This document shows positions 20,964 through 32,089 of a stretch of 64,000 nt of DNA, piece after piece. Below the pieces are notes generated by a model. That model did no database searches, was not told the origin of the DNA, and was given only the letters and a program-made list of their open reading frames with translations. The DNA lies in assembly GCA_039583875.1 (NCBI GenBank), contig CM077164.1, forward strand, positions 65,565,628 through 65,629,627, written 5' to 3'. The DNA comes from Platanthera guangdongensis (Eukaryota > Streptophyta > Magnoliopsida > Asparagales > Orchidaceae). Position 1 is the first letter of the stretch. The number at the start of each line of letters is the position of its first letter. Made by a program: the position numbers and the translations under genes.

Positions 20964-23055
20964 TTGTGTTCTGCTTGAGTTCTTGTTCCCCTTTTGAACC
21001 ATTTTGTATAGGAGTTATGCTGCTCGGATGAGTCCAAATGCTATGTAAGGGAAGTTTCTCCCTCTATCCTTTATTTTCTTAGCTTTGTAATCTCCGTTTT
21101 TAGCTTAATAAAATTGTAGATTTTCTGTCTTTTTATGGATTTGGACATCAACTATGTGGCTACTCTTATGCAATCTTATTTTTACTTGTTTTAACTTAGT
21201 TTTTGTTCTCTTTTAAATGGGTGTGTGTGTGTGTATGAGTATAGCTTTTTAGTTTTGTGTTTTAGTTAATTTCCTTACTAGTTTTGTTAAGTTAGGAATT
21301 TTTATAGCTTTTATAGTTTAGTTTTTAGTGCTTTCTATTTCATTTTTATGAGGTTATACATGTATCTGAAAAGTGGTTTTCATCTTCCTTTAACTTAGTT
21401 TTTTTTTTAGGTTTTAAAACGTTTTGTTCTTTTTCTGTTTTATTTTCACTTTTTAAGCTCCTTCATAAAACCATAAGAATGAAAATCTCATCGTTTGAAT
21501 TTTTCAACTCTTCTTATTTTTGCTTTCTTTTCAAAATTTTTTGCTCCTTTTATTTTTTTGTCTTCATTTTAATCATTTCTACCGCATTCTAGCGGTAGAA
21601 ATGCATTCATTTTTATTTTTCGAGCACTTGCGTTTTCATTTTTATTTGCAAAACTTTCTTCCCGTTTAATTTTTCTTTTCACTTTTTATGCATTTCTACC
21701 GCATTCTAGCGGTAGAAATGTTGTTATTTTAATATTTCGGGAACTTAGTTTTTTGTATTTTTTATGTATGCGCATTTATTTCCGCCTACTCGTTAAGAGT
21801 TAAATGACGCATTGCTTTTATTTCCTCTCCAGTAGAGTGTGTGAGTGTGTTTACTTTATGTTGTGTGTGTGAGTTTTAAATTCAGTAGAGTGCGTGTGTT
21901 TTACTTTCTTGTCGAGAGAGTGTATGCGTGTGTCGCGTTTATTTAGTCCTTCCCATTTGAGTAGGACCCACTTTCTTTCTCCCGCCCATGCATTTGTGCC
22001 GGGACTCGCAATTTACAGCTTTCTTCAATCCTACTCGTTTGGGTAGGACTTGCAATTTTCTGCTTTCTTTACTGCTTTATTTTACTGCTTTCATTTTCAG
22101 CTTTTTTTACTGCTTTCTTTATTGCTTTCCTCGCAAGGCATCCCCATTCCGATGAGTGGCTAACCGTTCTTAGCCGTCGGTATCGAATAGCATTGGGACA
22201 AATAAAATAGCTTAAAATAATTAAAGGTCGTATTTTTCTAATTAATTAAAAGTACTTAAGGTTTGCCCGGGGTAAATGACGTGTAGGACCACATAATCGA
22301 TGTATGGGCCCTATTTCCGTAGTCCATACGCTAGCTAGCCGAGAGGCCATGCATATGGACCGATCACCCCTTGGCAAAGAGAGTTCCGCACTAACCCTCA
22401 AGAGAGGAGGCGCGCCAACTCTATCGAATTGGGTTGCCCACCCAATAGCGGGGTTCTTAGCATAATGCGAGCATTAAGAGGAATCCTTCGTCGGACGAGA
22501 GCCCGGTCGAATAGTCTTAATATTCAGGTGAGCGATAGTCCTAGAGATAGGTGAGCTCATTTTATTGGAACTTCCACGGCCAAGTCTCCGCCTTAATTAT
22601 TTAGAAATTTAGGATCTCTTTTTATTTAAAGTATATTTTAGTTCAAATTCTTTTCGGTGCCATCGAGGTAAGCTCTTCATCGGCACCACCTTCATGCTTT
22701 CATTTTCTTTCTGTCATTTTCTGCCTTTTTATTATATATAAAATATAACCCGACAAGTTAATTATCGGTAAAATAATAGTCCCCTCCAGGGAAGTGTAGA
22801 AATAATCGAACCGACCCCGAGAACAATACGACCTCGATATTCCACACGAAATATCCTGTACTACTCACGATAGGTGCACTTGCCTACTTTTGTTAAAACT
22901 CGATCATCCTTTTTATATCCAAAATAAATAAATACGCCCCCCCCCCCCCCCCCCCCCCGTTTTCTAAATAAAAAACCACTTCCGCTTTACATAAATAAAA
23001 CCGCCGGGTCGGCGCGTGACCGTAAATATTTTTGGAGTTTTAACCAATCAACAGC

Positions 23056-24437
23056 CATAATTCTGATGAGGACTTTGTTGCTTTCACAAGGCAATTTCAA
23101 AGATTTTTAAAGAAAAAACAGTGGAGATCCAAGCCATCCTCCTCATAATCCAAGGATGATTATTATCAAAAGAGGAAATCTTCAAGAAAGGACAGGTATG
23201 ACACTAAACCTAGTAAATTATCTTCTACTAAGATTATTTGCTATTGTTGCAACAGGCCTGTACATGTAGTTGCTGACTGTCCTGACAAAAGAAAGGAATC
23301 AAATGACAAGAAGAAATTGCAACATAAGGGCAAAAAGGAGAAATCCTTCGTAGCAAAGAAGGAGAAAAGCTGGACAGACTCTTCATAATCAGAATCTGAA
23401 GTTGAAGCTGAAGCTGAAGCAGAAGCATACATTGGATTATTTACAACTGAAGAGGATTCAGAAGAGATAGAATTCTTGGAAATAATGGACTCTATCAATG
23501 TGATTGAAGATCCTCATTGCAAAGGGTTGATGGCTATGACTGATGAAGATCAGTGCCAGGATTAGCCTGGTCTTAGTAAGGTAAACAATATGCCATCAGG
23601 TTCTGATTATTACACTGGATCAGAATCATAAGCATCTGCATCAAGAGATGTAGATGGATCTGGATCTGAAGTGGATATTCATCAACTCATTGATGAATAT
23701 GGTGATTTGTTGAAAGCACTTAAGAGAAGCAGAAACCTTGTTAAAAGTCAGACTAAGGAAATTGCATCTCTTAAGATGGCTGCATTAGATTCAGAAAAAA
23801 TGCTGGATCTAAAGATGAATGAAGTTGCCAAACTAAAAAACATAACTGTTATTCAGTTGGGTATAATTACATTCAAGAATGATCAAATCAAAAGTCTGGA
23901 AGTCAAACTTCAGAGAGAGAAGGATTTGGTGGCTAAATTCTCTAAGCCAAAATCATTCTTACCCTTAATTGATGACTTTATTCCCCAAAAGGGTAAGACA
24001 TGATTAGTCTTTAAGGGAAATGCAAGGCTGCCAATTCCAAAAGAAAAGGCAAAGCTCCAGTTCAGCCACTATCCTTCAAACCCCCCATTTCCTTCAAAAA
24101 GGTATGGCAGTCAACTAACAGATATGATCATGATATCACACATGGTCATCATGAATCATCAATGGTTGATGCTCCAGCCCCAGCTCTCAAGAATAGAATC
24201 ACTCAACCAATAGTTTTAAAGACTTCTGACAGCAATACTATTAAAACTGTATTGAAAAGAAGATATAATTGATATGAGTGTTGGTGTTGTGGCAAAGTGG
24301 GCATTATGCCATTGACTGTTGGTACAACACAACTGTTAGGAAGAATGTCAGCTTGCCTGTCAGAAAGACTGCTGGTAAGTATGACAGGTTTCAGTCTAAC
24401 CTGAACCTAGGACCCAATAATTATTGGGATTCTAAGG
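23056..24437 (+). pseudogene. Copia B gag, C-terminal part with zinc knuckles and coiled coil
   Basis: Continuation of gag after the solo LTR. It begins with an SDEDFVAFTRQFQRFLKKK-like segment, then a CCHC knuckle at 23239-23280 (C-Y-C-C-N-R-P-V-H-V-V-A-D-C) and a very Lys- then Glu-rich tract with stops. A stretch rich in heptad-like Leu/Ile/Lys/Glu (23671-24003: KALKRSRNLVKSQTKEIASL and onward) is probably coiled coil. A second CCHC knuckle (C-W-C-C-G-K-V-G-H type) starts at 24279 but loses frame after the glycine by a single-base deletion. It ends with an NLGPNN-like motif just before the protease. Confidence 0.78.
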
Positions 24438-24451
24438 TTAAGTAATTTTAT

Positions 24452-24850
24452 TTGATGCATGTGAGTCCAAGTGACCATACCCCAATATGGTACTTGGACA
24501 GTGTATGTTCCAGGTACATGAATGGAACAAGGAGAATGCTAAAGGACTACTCTCCTATAGATAATGGACCCAAAGTAATCTTTGGTGGATTTGAAAAAGG
24601 GGTCATCAAAGGGTTTGATAGCATTTCTAATAGTTCCATCACTATCACTGAGTGATCTTGGTTATGACACTTCATTTATTAAGAATGGGTGTCAGATTAA
24701 AAGGACAAGTGATCAAAAGGTCATCTTGTCTGGTTATAAGAAAGGAAATGTTTATTGCCTAAATTTTGTGAGTGAGAATAATGATTCTCCTGTTTGTCTT
24801 GTTGCTGATGAGAAGCCTCTCATTGTGTCAAATGGTATAAGAGGCTAGCT
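24452..24850 (+). pseudogene. Copia B protease and pre-integrase region
   Basis: PIWYLDSVCSRYMNGTRRML matches the copia aspartic protease start (usual active site Asp-Ser-Gly). Here the codons at 24497-24505 read Asp-Ser-Val, so the active-site glycine is lost. A segment of the protease is missing or out of frame near 24650. The pre-integrase (KKGNVYCLNFV ... ANYKTIGQLF-like) segment follows to 24880 with a stop. Confidence 0.78.
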
Positions 24851-24895
24851 CATCTTAACTATAAGACTATTGGACAACTCTTTAGTAAATAGTTA

Positions 24896-25648
24896 GTGAG
24901 GAATGGTCCTCAAGTCAAGTGCATTAAGGGTGGTATATGTTCAGCTTGTCAAAAAGGCAAGCAGACCAAATACTCCTTTCACAGTCTTGATACCAAAGAC
25001 TCAGTGAGGTGTTTGTACCTCTTGCATATGGATCTATTTGGTCCTATGCCAGTTTATAGTCTAGGTAGGAAAGTCTATACCTTTGTGGTTGTGGATGACT
25101 ATTCTAGATTTACATGGGTTTTCTTCCTGAGGCAGAAATCTGAAACCCCAACTATCTTCCATAATTTTGTTAAACAAATTCAGAATGAACTTAACAATTC
25201 AGTGGTCAGAATCAGAAGTGACCATGGACTTGAATTTCAGTCTGAAAGTATGACAAAGTTTTGTGAAGAACTAGGGATTCATCAAGAATTCTCCTCACCT
25301 AGAACTCCTCAGCAAAATGGTATTGCTAAAAGAAAGAATAGGACACTTATTGAGGCTGGAGGAACACTACTGAGTGACACTTCTCTCCTAGAATATTTCT
25401 GGGCTGAGGCAATAAATACTGCATGTCATGTTCTCAATAGAGCTTTCATCACCAAAAGCCATAAAAAGACACTCTATGAGATTATGAAAGGCAGAAAACC
25501 AAATATATCCTATTTTAGGATCTTTGGTAGCAAGTGCTATGTACTTAACAATGACAAGAATTACCTACTAAGTTTGCTGCCAAATCCCAAGATGGAATAT
25601 TTATTGAGTACAACAAATGTAGTAGAGCATACAGGGTCTACAACTTGA
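24896..25648 (+). pseudogene. Copia B integrase core (catalytic Glu lost)
   Basis: Integrase inserts the DNA copy into the genome. A zinc-binding CSACQKGKQTK segment is followed by the rve core. The first Asp is at 25031 (LHMDLFGPM), the second at 25220 (RIRSDHGLEFQ). The third acidic residue should lie in the NG-A-E-RKNRT motif, but the codon at 25328 is AAA, giving NGIAKRKNRTL. A single G-to-A change therefore removes the catalytic glutamate. After YFRIFGSKCYVLN the C-terminal part is shortened and shifts frame near 25565-25640. Confidence 0.88.
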
Positions 25649-26069
25649 CTACACAAGTTGTAGAAGAATCTGTTCATGTAGTATTTGATGAATCTAAGCT
25701 AATTAACTGTGAGCTGTCTAGCAATTCTTGTAGCTCTATAGGTTTAAAAGAAAAGATGGACATGCTAACTGTTAGTGATGACCAAACTACAAGGAAGAAT
25801 GAGGAAAATGTTGGTTACTATCCAGCGGGAGTACAAGAATCACAAGTTGCTGATGAAGACAATGAAGTACAGCATGATGGGGAGAATGGAGAAGTTCAAA
25901 CTGTAGAAGGATTGCCTCCAGTAATAAGACATCTAAAGGATTATCCAGCACAGCAAATCATTGGTGATTTAAGACATGGTGTTCAAACTAGAGGCAAGAA
26001 CATGAACATAGTCCTCTGTTCAAGCTTCCTGTCTCAGTTGGAACCCAAAAGATTTGAAGAAGCCATAAA
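25649..26069 (+). pseudogene. Copia B integrase-RT linker
   Basis: Acidic low-conservation linker. It contains VVEESVHVVFDE, then Asn/Glu-rich sequence, and ends PPVIRHLKDYPAQQIIGD followed by GVQTRGK, the usual segment before copia RT. Confidence 0.75.
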
Positions 26070-27547
26070 GGATTCAAACTGAATTGATGCAATGTAGGAG
26101 GAGTTGAATCAATTCAGGAGATTTAAAGTATGGGAGCTGGTCCCAAAACTAAAGAATCACAATGTGATTGAGACTAAGTGGATCTACAGGAATAAACTAG
26201 ATGAAAATGGCATCATAGTCAAGAACAAAGCAAGATTAGTTGCCAAGGGCTATAGCCAGGAAGAAAAGAATAGACTTTGATCATACATTTGCTCTAGTGT
26301 CAAGATTGGAAGCAATAGGGCTATTCATTGCCTATGCAGCTTACCAGGGGTTCAAGGTATTTCAAATGGATGTCAAGTCAGCATTTCTAAATGGTAACTT
26401 AAAAGAGGAAGACTATGTTGAACAACTCTCAGGTTTTGTAGATCCTCTTTTTCCTAATTATGTTTATAGGCTTAAGAAAGCCCTATATGGATTGAAACAA
26501 GCTCCTAGGGCTTGGTATGAAACCCTGTCTACTTTCCTCATTGAGAACAAATTCTCAAGGGGGGAAATAGACAAGACTCTATTCCTTAGGGAATCTAAAG
26601 GCAAGATGATCCTAGTTCAGATATATGTTGATGACATTATCTTTGGATCAATAGAAAATAACCTTTGTAGAAAGTTTGCCAAACTTATGCAAGGGAAGTT
26701 TGAGATGAGCAGTATGAGTGAGCTTAAATTCTTCTTGCGACTCCAAGTTAGACAGACTGATGATGGCTTGTCCATATCTCAGTCTAAGTTCACCAAGGAG
26801 TTGATTAAGAAGTATGACGTGGAGTCAGCCTCCACCATGAGAACTCCAATGGGGTCAGGTATGCCTATAGGCAAAGATGTTGCAGGGAAACCTGTAGATG
26901 AGTCTTTGAATAGATGGACAATTGGCTTCCTCTTATACTTAACTGCTAATAGACCAGACATCATGTATGCTATATGTGTCTATGCTAGGTATCAAGCTAG
27001 CCCTAAAGAGTCTCATTATACTGCAGTCAAAAGAATTTTGAGATATCTTAATGGAACACCAAATCTTTGCCTTTGGTACCCTAGGAATAGAGATTTTCTA
27101 CTGACTGGGTATTCAGATTCAGACTTTGCAGGATGCAAAGAAGACAGTAAAAGTACTACTAGTACATGTCAGTTTTTAGGTGGAAAATTGGTGTTCTGGA
27201 GCAGTAAAAAGTAGACTAGTGTGACAATATCCACTGCTGAGTCAGAATATGTTATTGTAGGCAGCTGCTGTACTCAGCTATTATGGATTCAACATCAACT
27301 TGAAGACTATGGTCTCAAGGTAAGTAGAACTCCACTATTTTGTGATTCTACAAGTCCTATTTCTATTGCTAAAAATCCTGTTTCACATATCAGAACTAAG
27401 CATATAGAAATCATATTTCACTTCATTAGAGATCATGTAGAAAGAGAAGATATATGTTTAGAATTTGTCAATACTAATTATCAAATTGCTAAGATGTTCA
27501 CCAAACCCCTGGATGAAACTAAATTCAATAATTTCAAAATTGAATAA
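26070..27547 (+). pseudogene. Copia B reverse transcriptase-RNaseH
   Basis: RT starts around the EELNQFRRFKVWELV segment (stops at 26080 and 26095 just upstream). RLVAKGYSQEE is followed by a frameshift at about 26260, then FQMDVKSAFLNG with the first catalytic Asp, KKALYGLKQAPRAWYETLS, and the catalytic YVDD box at 26624-26635. Connection and RNaseH follow: GYSDSDFAGCKEDSKSTTST, a stop at 27212, then STAESEYV, LWIQHQLEDYG, FCDSTSPISIAKNPV and RTKHIEI to the end, which matches the full usual length. Catalytic RT residues persist, but two stops and one frameshift prevent a polyprotein. Confidence 0.9.
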
Positions 27548-27589
27548 AGAATGCTGAACATAGAATAGAATGACAAATTTGACTAAGTA

Positions 27590-27860
27590 ATTCTGTGTCG
27601 ACACATGAAGAAGTTTGTGTCGATACTTAGTAGGTGTCAACACTTCAAGAAAGTTGTGTCGACACATCCAGAAAGTTATGTCGACACTTAGAATTTGGTG
27701 TCAACACAGAGAATTTCTGACACTTAGCTTGGTGTTGACACATGAAGTAAATTGTGTCGACACACAGTTTGGTGTCGACACATAGTAGTAAATACCTCTG
27801 TCGAGACATTAGTAGTCTGTGTCGACACCGTCTCAACAGTGTCGACACATTAAGTGTATT
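27590..27860 (+). promoter_or_regulatory. TGTCGACAC repeat block between pol and 3' ORF of copia B
   Basis: About a dozen TGTGTCGACACAT-type palindromes and decayed relatives (TGTCAACAC, TGTCGATAC). The same palindrome fills the U3 of this element's own LTR (18006-18530). A TATAAATAG follows at about 27895-27903 (ACATATAAATAGG), roughly 105 bp before the next ORF's ATG. This arrangement looks like a second promoter. Confidence 0.6.
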
Positions 27861-28006
27861 TCAACGCGCCTTTTGACCTTTTGTGTTTAGAAACATATAA
27901 ATAGGTCGAAAACAACCCCTGTCGACACGCGCTCCAAAGTCTCGAGTCAAAATCCTTGTGTCGACAAATTCTTCCTCTTCCTAATCCAAAATTTCACTTA
28001 TCCCCC

Positions 28007-29099
28007 ATGGCACCCAGACAAGACGACAACATTAATGAGGGCTATGAACTCGTTCGTGATGCCTTTGACAGTGCGGAACCCGAAATCAAAGCTGTGATTG
28101 CCCTAATCACAGTCAATGGATTAGAATACCTGGTGTCAGAACCGACAAAGATTTGGAAGAAGGAAATCCTTGAATTTTATGCTGCAGCATCTCTGGATTC
28201 AACAGGACTAAAGATTAGGTCCTCAGTTTAAGGCACAAAGGTCAAACTCACCTTGAAGAGTTTAAGAAAGACTCTACACTTGCCTAGAGTTCAAGAAGAA
28301 GATGAGGTTACATCTTCCAAGACCAGGGAAGCTCTCCAATGGTGTGGACTGGATCCCACCACCAAGATTGGATCTTCTATGAATAGAAAGGGGATGAACT
28401 CACAAGGAAAATTTCTTTCTGAAATAGTTGGAAAAGTAATTCTATGCAAACCAGGAGGTCATGATAGGATATCTGCCTACATGTTCAGCCTCATGACCAG
28501 AGTCATCTTCAAGATCAACACTAACTAGTCTGCAGTAATATTTGAGAAGATAAAAGAAATCTTCAAGAAATAAACCTAGGGAGAATACTAAGTCTATATC
28601 TGGCTGAGACTATACCTGAAGTGATACACCAGACAACAGGATCTAAGATCAACCACATGAGAAGGATGGATTTAATAGTACTCTCCAGATGGGAAAGGGT
28701 GCTAATAAAAGATATTCCAACTCCACAAAAACAACTACCACAACAAAAGAAGAAACAAACCCTCAGGAAACCTGAATCTTCTAGTAATTCAGAAGAACAA
28801 GTGACCTTCAGTCCAGATGAAGAACAACCAGAATCTGCAAGAAAATCACCTGCTCCTAAGTATGTAGATGATAGTCAGGTGTAGGGGGAGAAGATTGCAA
28901 AAAACACCATCCAACTGGATCAAGTTCAAGAAGTGCCTCATCTAGGGTGAGCCAATGAGCTTTCTCCAGCTTCAGCTCAACAAGAGGCATTACCTTCAAA
29001 AGTTGCTCATGAGAAAGAGCAAGCTGCATTAGAGAGTGAAACAACCACTCAAACTATCCTTGAGGTAATACATGATTTTAATCAAACTACACTAGATAC
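28007..29099 (+). pseudogene. Copia B extra 3' ORF (decayed, truncated)
   Basis: Starts MAPRQDDNINEGYELV and is homologous to the ORF at 44953 in copia C (shared MAPR start, KEILEFYAAA versus KVQEFFATAK, GKFLSEIVGKVILCKPGGHD versus GKLLSDIIEKVLICKPGSHD). Stops at 28229, 28526 and 28571 and a frameshift near 28575 break it. The middle continues as ILSLYLAE and MRRMDLIVLSRWERV, then a Pro/Gln/Lys/Glu-rich tail to the point where the Tat-like array cuts in. It resembles the N-terminal domain often annotated as a putative plant transposon protein; that assignment is from memory of the pattern. No signal peptide or membrane segment is visible, so it is not a convincing envelope. Confidence 0.7.
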
Positions 29100-32089
29100 T
29101 GATTGATATTTTCGCATCGGGTCTGAAAACTTAATGCAGTTAAAACTCCAAAAATTGGTGTGAATTCCCGCGGCGCCCCGGGCGGTTTATTTAAGGAAAA
29201 AGGCGGATTTGGTTTTTATTTAGAAAACGGGGCACGCGGATTTATTATTTTGGATATAAAAAGATGAGATCGAGTTTTAATGAAAGAAGGCAAGTGCACC
29301 TATCGCGTGTAGTACGGGATATTCTAGGGTGGAATATCGAGGTCGTATTTTTCTCGGGGTCGGTTCGATTATTTCTACTCTTCCCTGGAGGGGACTATTA
29401 TTTTACCGATAATTATCTTGTCGGGATATTTTTTTATATATATAAAAGCAAAAAGTAAGACAGAAAACATAAAATAAAAGCAATAAAGGGGGAGTCGATG
29501 ATGAGCTTAGCGTGACGGAATCGTATAAAATTTGAACTGAAATAAACTTTTAATAAAAAGAGATCCAAAATTTCAAATTAATTAAGGCAGAGACTTGGCC
29601 GTCGAGGTTCCACTAGAATGAGCTCACTTATCTCTAGGACTATTGCTCACCTGAACGCTAAGACTATTCGACTGAATGTTAGTCCGACGAAGGATTCCTC
29701 TTAACGCCTGAATTACGCTAAGAACCCCGCTATTGGGTGGGGAACCCAATCCGGTAGAGTTGGCGCGCCTCCCCTCTCGAGAGTTAGTGCGGAACTCGCT
29801 TTACCAAGGGGTGATTAGTCCATACGCACGACCTATTGGCTAGCTTGCATATGGACTACGAAAATAGGGCCCACACATCGATTATGTGGTCCTACGCATC
29901 GTAAATCCTAAGCAAACCTTAATTTAATTTAATTAATTAGAAAATATGGACCTTTAATTATTGAAAGTTATTTTTTTGTCCCAATGCTCTTCGATACAAA
30001 AGGCTAAGAACGGTTAGCCACTCATCGGAATGGGGACGGCAGGCGGTGAAAGCAATAAAAGGAAAGAAGTAAATAAAGCAGGAACGAAAGCAGTAAAGGA
30101 AAACAGTAAAAGAAAGCAGTAAATTGAAAGTCCTACTCAAACAAGTAGGACTGAAATGAAAGCAGTAAAGTGCGAGTCCGGCGCAAATGTGTGGGCCGGA
30201 GAAATGAAAGTGAGTCCTACTCAAACGAGTAGGACAAAATAAATGCAACGCACGAACACACTCGACAGAAATTAAAAACTCACACACACACTCTCAACAG
30301 TAAATTAAAAACACAACTCACTCTACTGAATTGAAAACGCACACACACTGCATAAAGGTAAAACAAACGCACACACTCGACATGAAAGTAAAATACGCAC
30401 ACACACACACTCTACTGAATGTAATAAAAACAATGCGCCATTTAACTCTTAACGAGTAGGCGGAAATAAATGCGCACACATAAAAATTACAAAAAAACTA
30501 AGTTACCAAAAAATTAAAATAACTACATTTCTACCGCTAAAATGCGGTAGAAATGAATAAAAAGCTAAAATAACAATTAATCGGAGCAAAAAGATTTGCA
30601 AATAAACGCAAAAATAGAAGTGCTCGGAAAATTAAAACAAATACATTTCTACCGCTAGAATGCGGTAGAAATGAATAAAAAGAGGATAGAAAAATTAAAG
30701 AAGCAAAAGTTTAAAATGAAAATAAAAATGCTCGAAAAATTAAAACAACTATATTATCATTCCTATAACTTGATAAAAACGCTAAAAAAGTGTAAATAAA
30801 GTAAAAAAGAACGAAAAAGTTAAACAACCAAAATAAGAAAATCTAAGTTAAAGAAAATTAAAAACCACTTTGAAAACATTTTTACGCATTTATAGAAATG
30901 AAATAAGAGCTACAAAATTCTAAATCTAACCAAATTAAGTTACGAAATGAAAATGAAAACATAAAGAGCACAAGTTATTCTCATACATGCACACACGCAT
31001 ATTAAAAGAACAAAAACTAAGTGAGAAAAAAGAAAAAAAAACAATAAGATTGCATAAAGAGAAGGCACATAGATGACGTCCAAATCCATAGAAAGGGAGA
31101 AAAATTACAAATTTTATTAATCTAAAAGGAGATTACAAAGCTAAAACCAAAAAGGAGAGGGAGAGAAAATCCCTTGCATAGGCCTTGGAATCATCTAAGC
31201 AGCATTTCCCGTATATAAAATGGCCCAAAAAGTGGAACAGGATTACAAGCAGAAGGCTGGAATTTATTGACAAAACATTTCACGGGACACGGCCTCGGAC
31301 ACGGGCATGTAAGTACTATTCATGATTCGATCCGGCGAATTGACGGCGTAGTTGATCTCGGGCTGGACCCGTGTCGGTATCGCGACTGTCATGCCCTAGG
31401 TTACGGGCGTGACTATGGGCGTGTCAGGGAGGTAGAACTGGGCGCGGGTTGTATCAAAATGTCGCCGCGCGGGTTTTATCGGCCAGGTGGAGGAGTACAC
31501 ACCTGTGTCGCATCTTGACACGGGCGTGTCGGGGAGGTATCGACATTCGTCGAACGAAAAATGTCGAGCGCCTTTTCATCGAGTCAGGTGGAGAAGTCAC
31601 GCCCTAGGTCACGGGCGTGACTCTGGGCGTGTCAGGTTGTTCGACGTTCGTCGAGCGGAAAACGTCGATCTAGGAGCCTTAATCGTCGATTGGGAATGAC
31701 ACGGGCGTGGCGGGTTGGCTGACATGGGCGTGTCCCGTTGGTCGACGAACGTCGAGTGCAAATCGTCGAGCTTGCGTGACACGGGCTGGGGTCACGGGGC
31801 GTGTCATTGGACACGGGCGTGACGTCGGGCGTGTCAAGCTTCTTTTCATCAAAAATTGCTGAGTTCACGAGATTTGAACTATCATGCCCTGGTCACAGGC
31901 GTGACCAACACTACACGGGCGTGTACTTGACTTTTTTGTAATTTTTCTTGGAAAATTCAGGAAACAAAAATAACTTAAGTTAGAATGAAAAAGAAGCAAT
32001 TTATTAAAGAAACATATACAAAAATAACAAAAATAAACTAAAATAACTTATTTATTGTACATAAATATAGCTATATTTACAATTCATCA
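29100..32089 (-). repeat. Tat-like LTR a (2990 bp)
   Basis: On the sense strand it starts TGATGAATTGTAAATATA (complement of 32072-32089) and ends GCGAAAATATCAATCA (complement of 29100-29115). The palindromic U3 block lies at 31290-31930. It contains twin TTTCTACCGC...GCGGTAGAAA inverted repeats (about 30530-30552 and 30648-30670) and blocks of CTACTCGTTTGAGTAGGA-type inverted repeats (30130-30240). Confidence 0.88.
31290..31930 (-). promoter_or_regulatory. U3 palindromic block, Tat-like LTR a
   Basis: Repeats of GTCACGCCC...GGGCGTGAC and GACACGGGCGTGTC, plus GGTCGACGAACGTCGAG (31740-31756) and ATCGTCGAGC. Equivalent blocks: 37015-37195 (b, partial), 50080-50730 (c), 55130-55775 (d), 60885-61149 (e, partial). 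Confidence 0.6.

Larger units (their letters stand above)
20428..23050 (+). mobile_element. Solo LTR of the Tat/Athila-like family
   Basis: Flanked by a perfect 5-bp duplication ACAGC (20423-20427 and 23051-23055). Starts TGATGAATTGTAAATATA and ends TTTTAACCAATCA. It is co-linear, in plus orientation, with the complement of the LTRs in the 29-61 kb array (about 2.6 kb here against 2.98 kb there), and is clearly more diverged from them than they are from each other. It lacks the stretch between GTTTTAAC and AATCA that contains the CATCGGGTC motif. It contains twin TTTCTACCGCATTCTAGCGG repeats (about 21570-21720) and a run of 22 C at 22937-22958. Confidence 0.85.
17868..29099 (+). mobile_element. 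Copia family B element (SIRE/Maximus-like), 5' LTR to 3' ORF
   Basis: Order: 5' LTR, primer site, gag with two zinc knuckles, protease, integrase, RT, RNaseH, repeat block, extra 3' ORF. Integrase before RT defines copia. The long gag with coiled coil and the additional 3' ORF fit the SIRE/Maximus group. It inserted into gypsy LTR4, is interrupted by a Tat-type solo LTR (20428-23050), and is cut at 29099 by the Tat-like array. The 3' LTR is not in the window. All reading frames carry stops or frameshifts. Confidence 0.85.
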
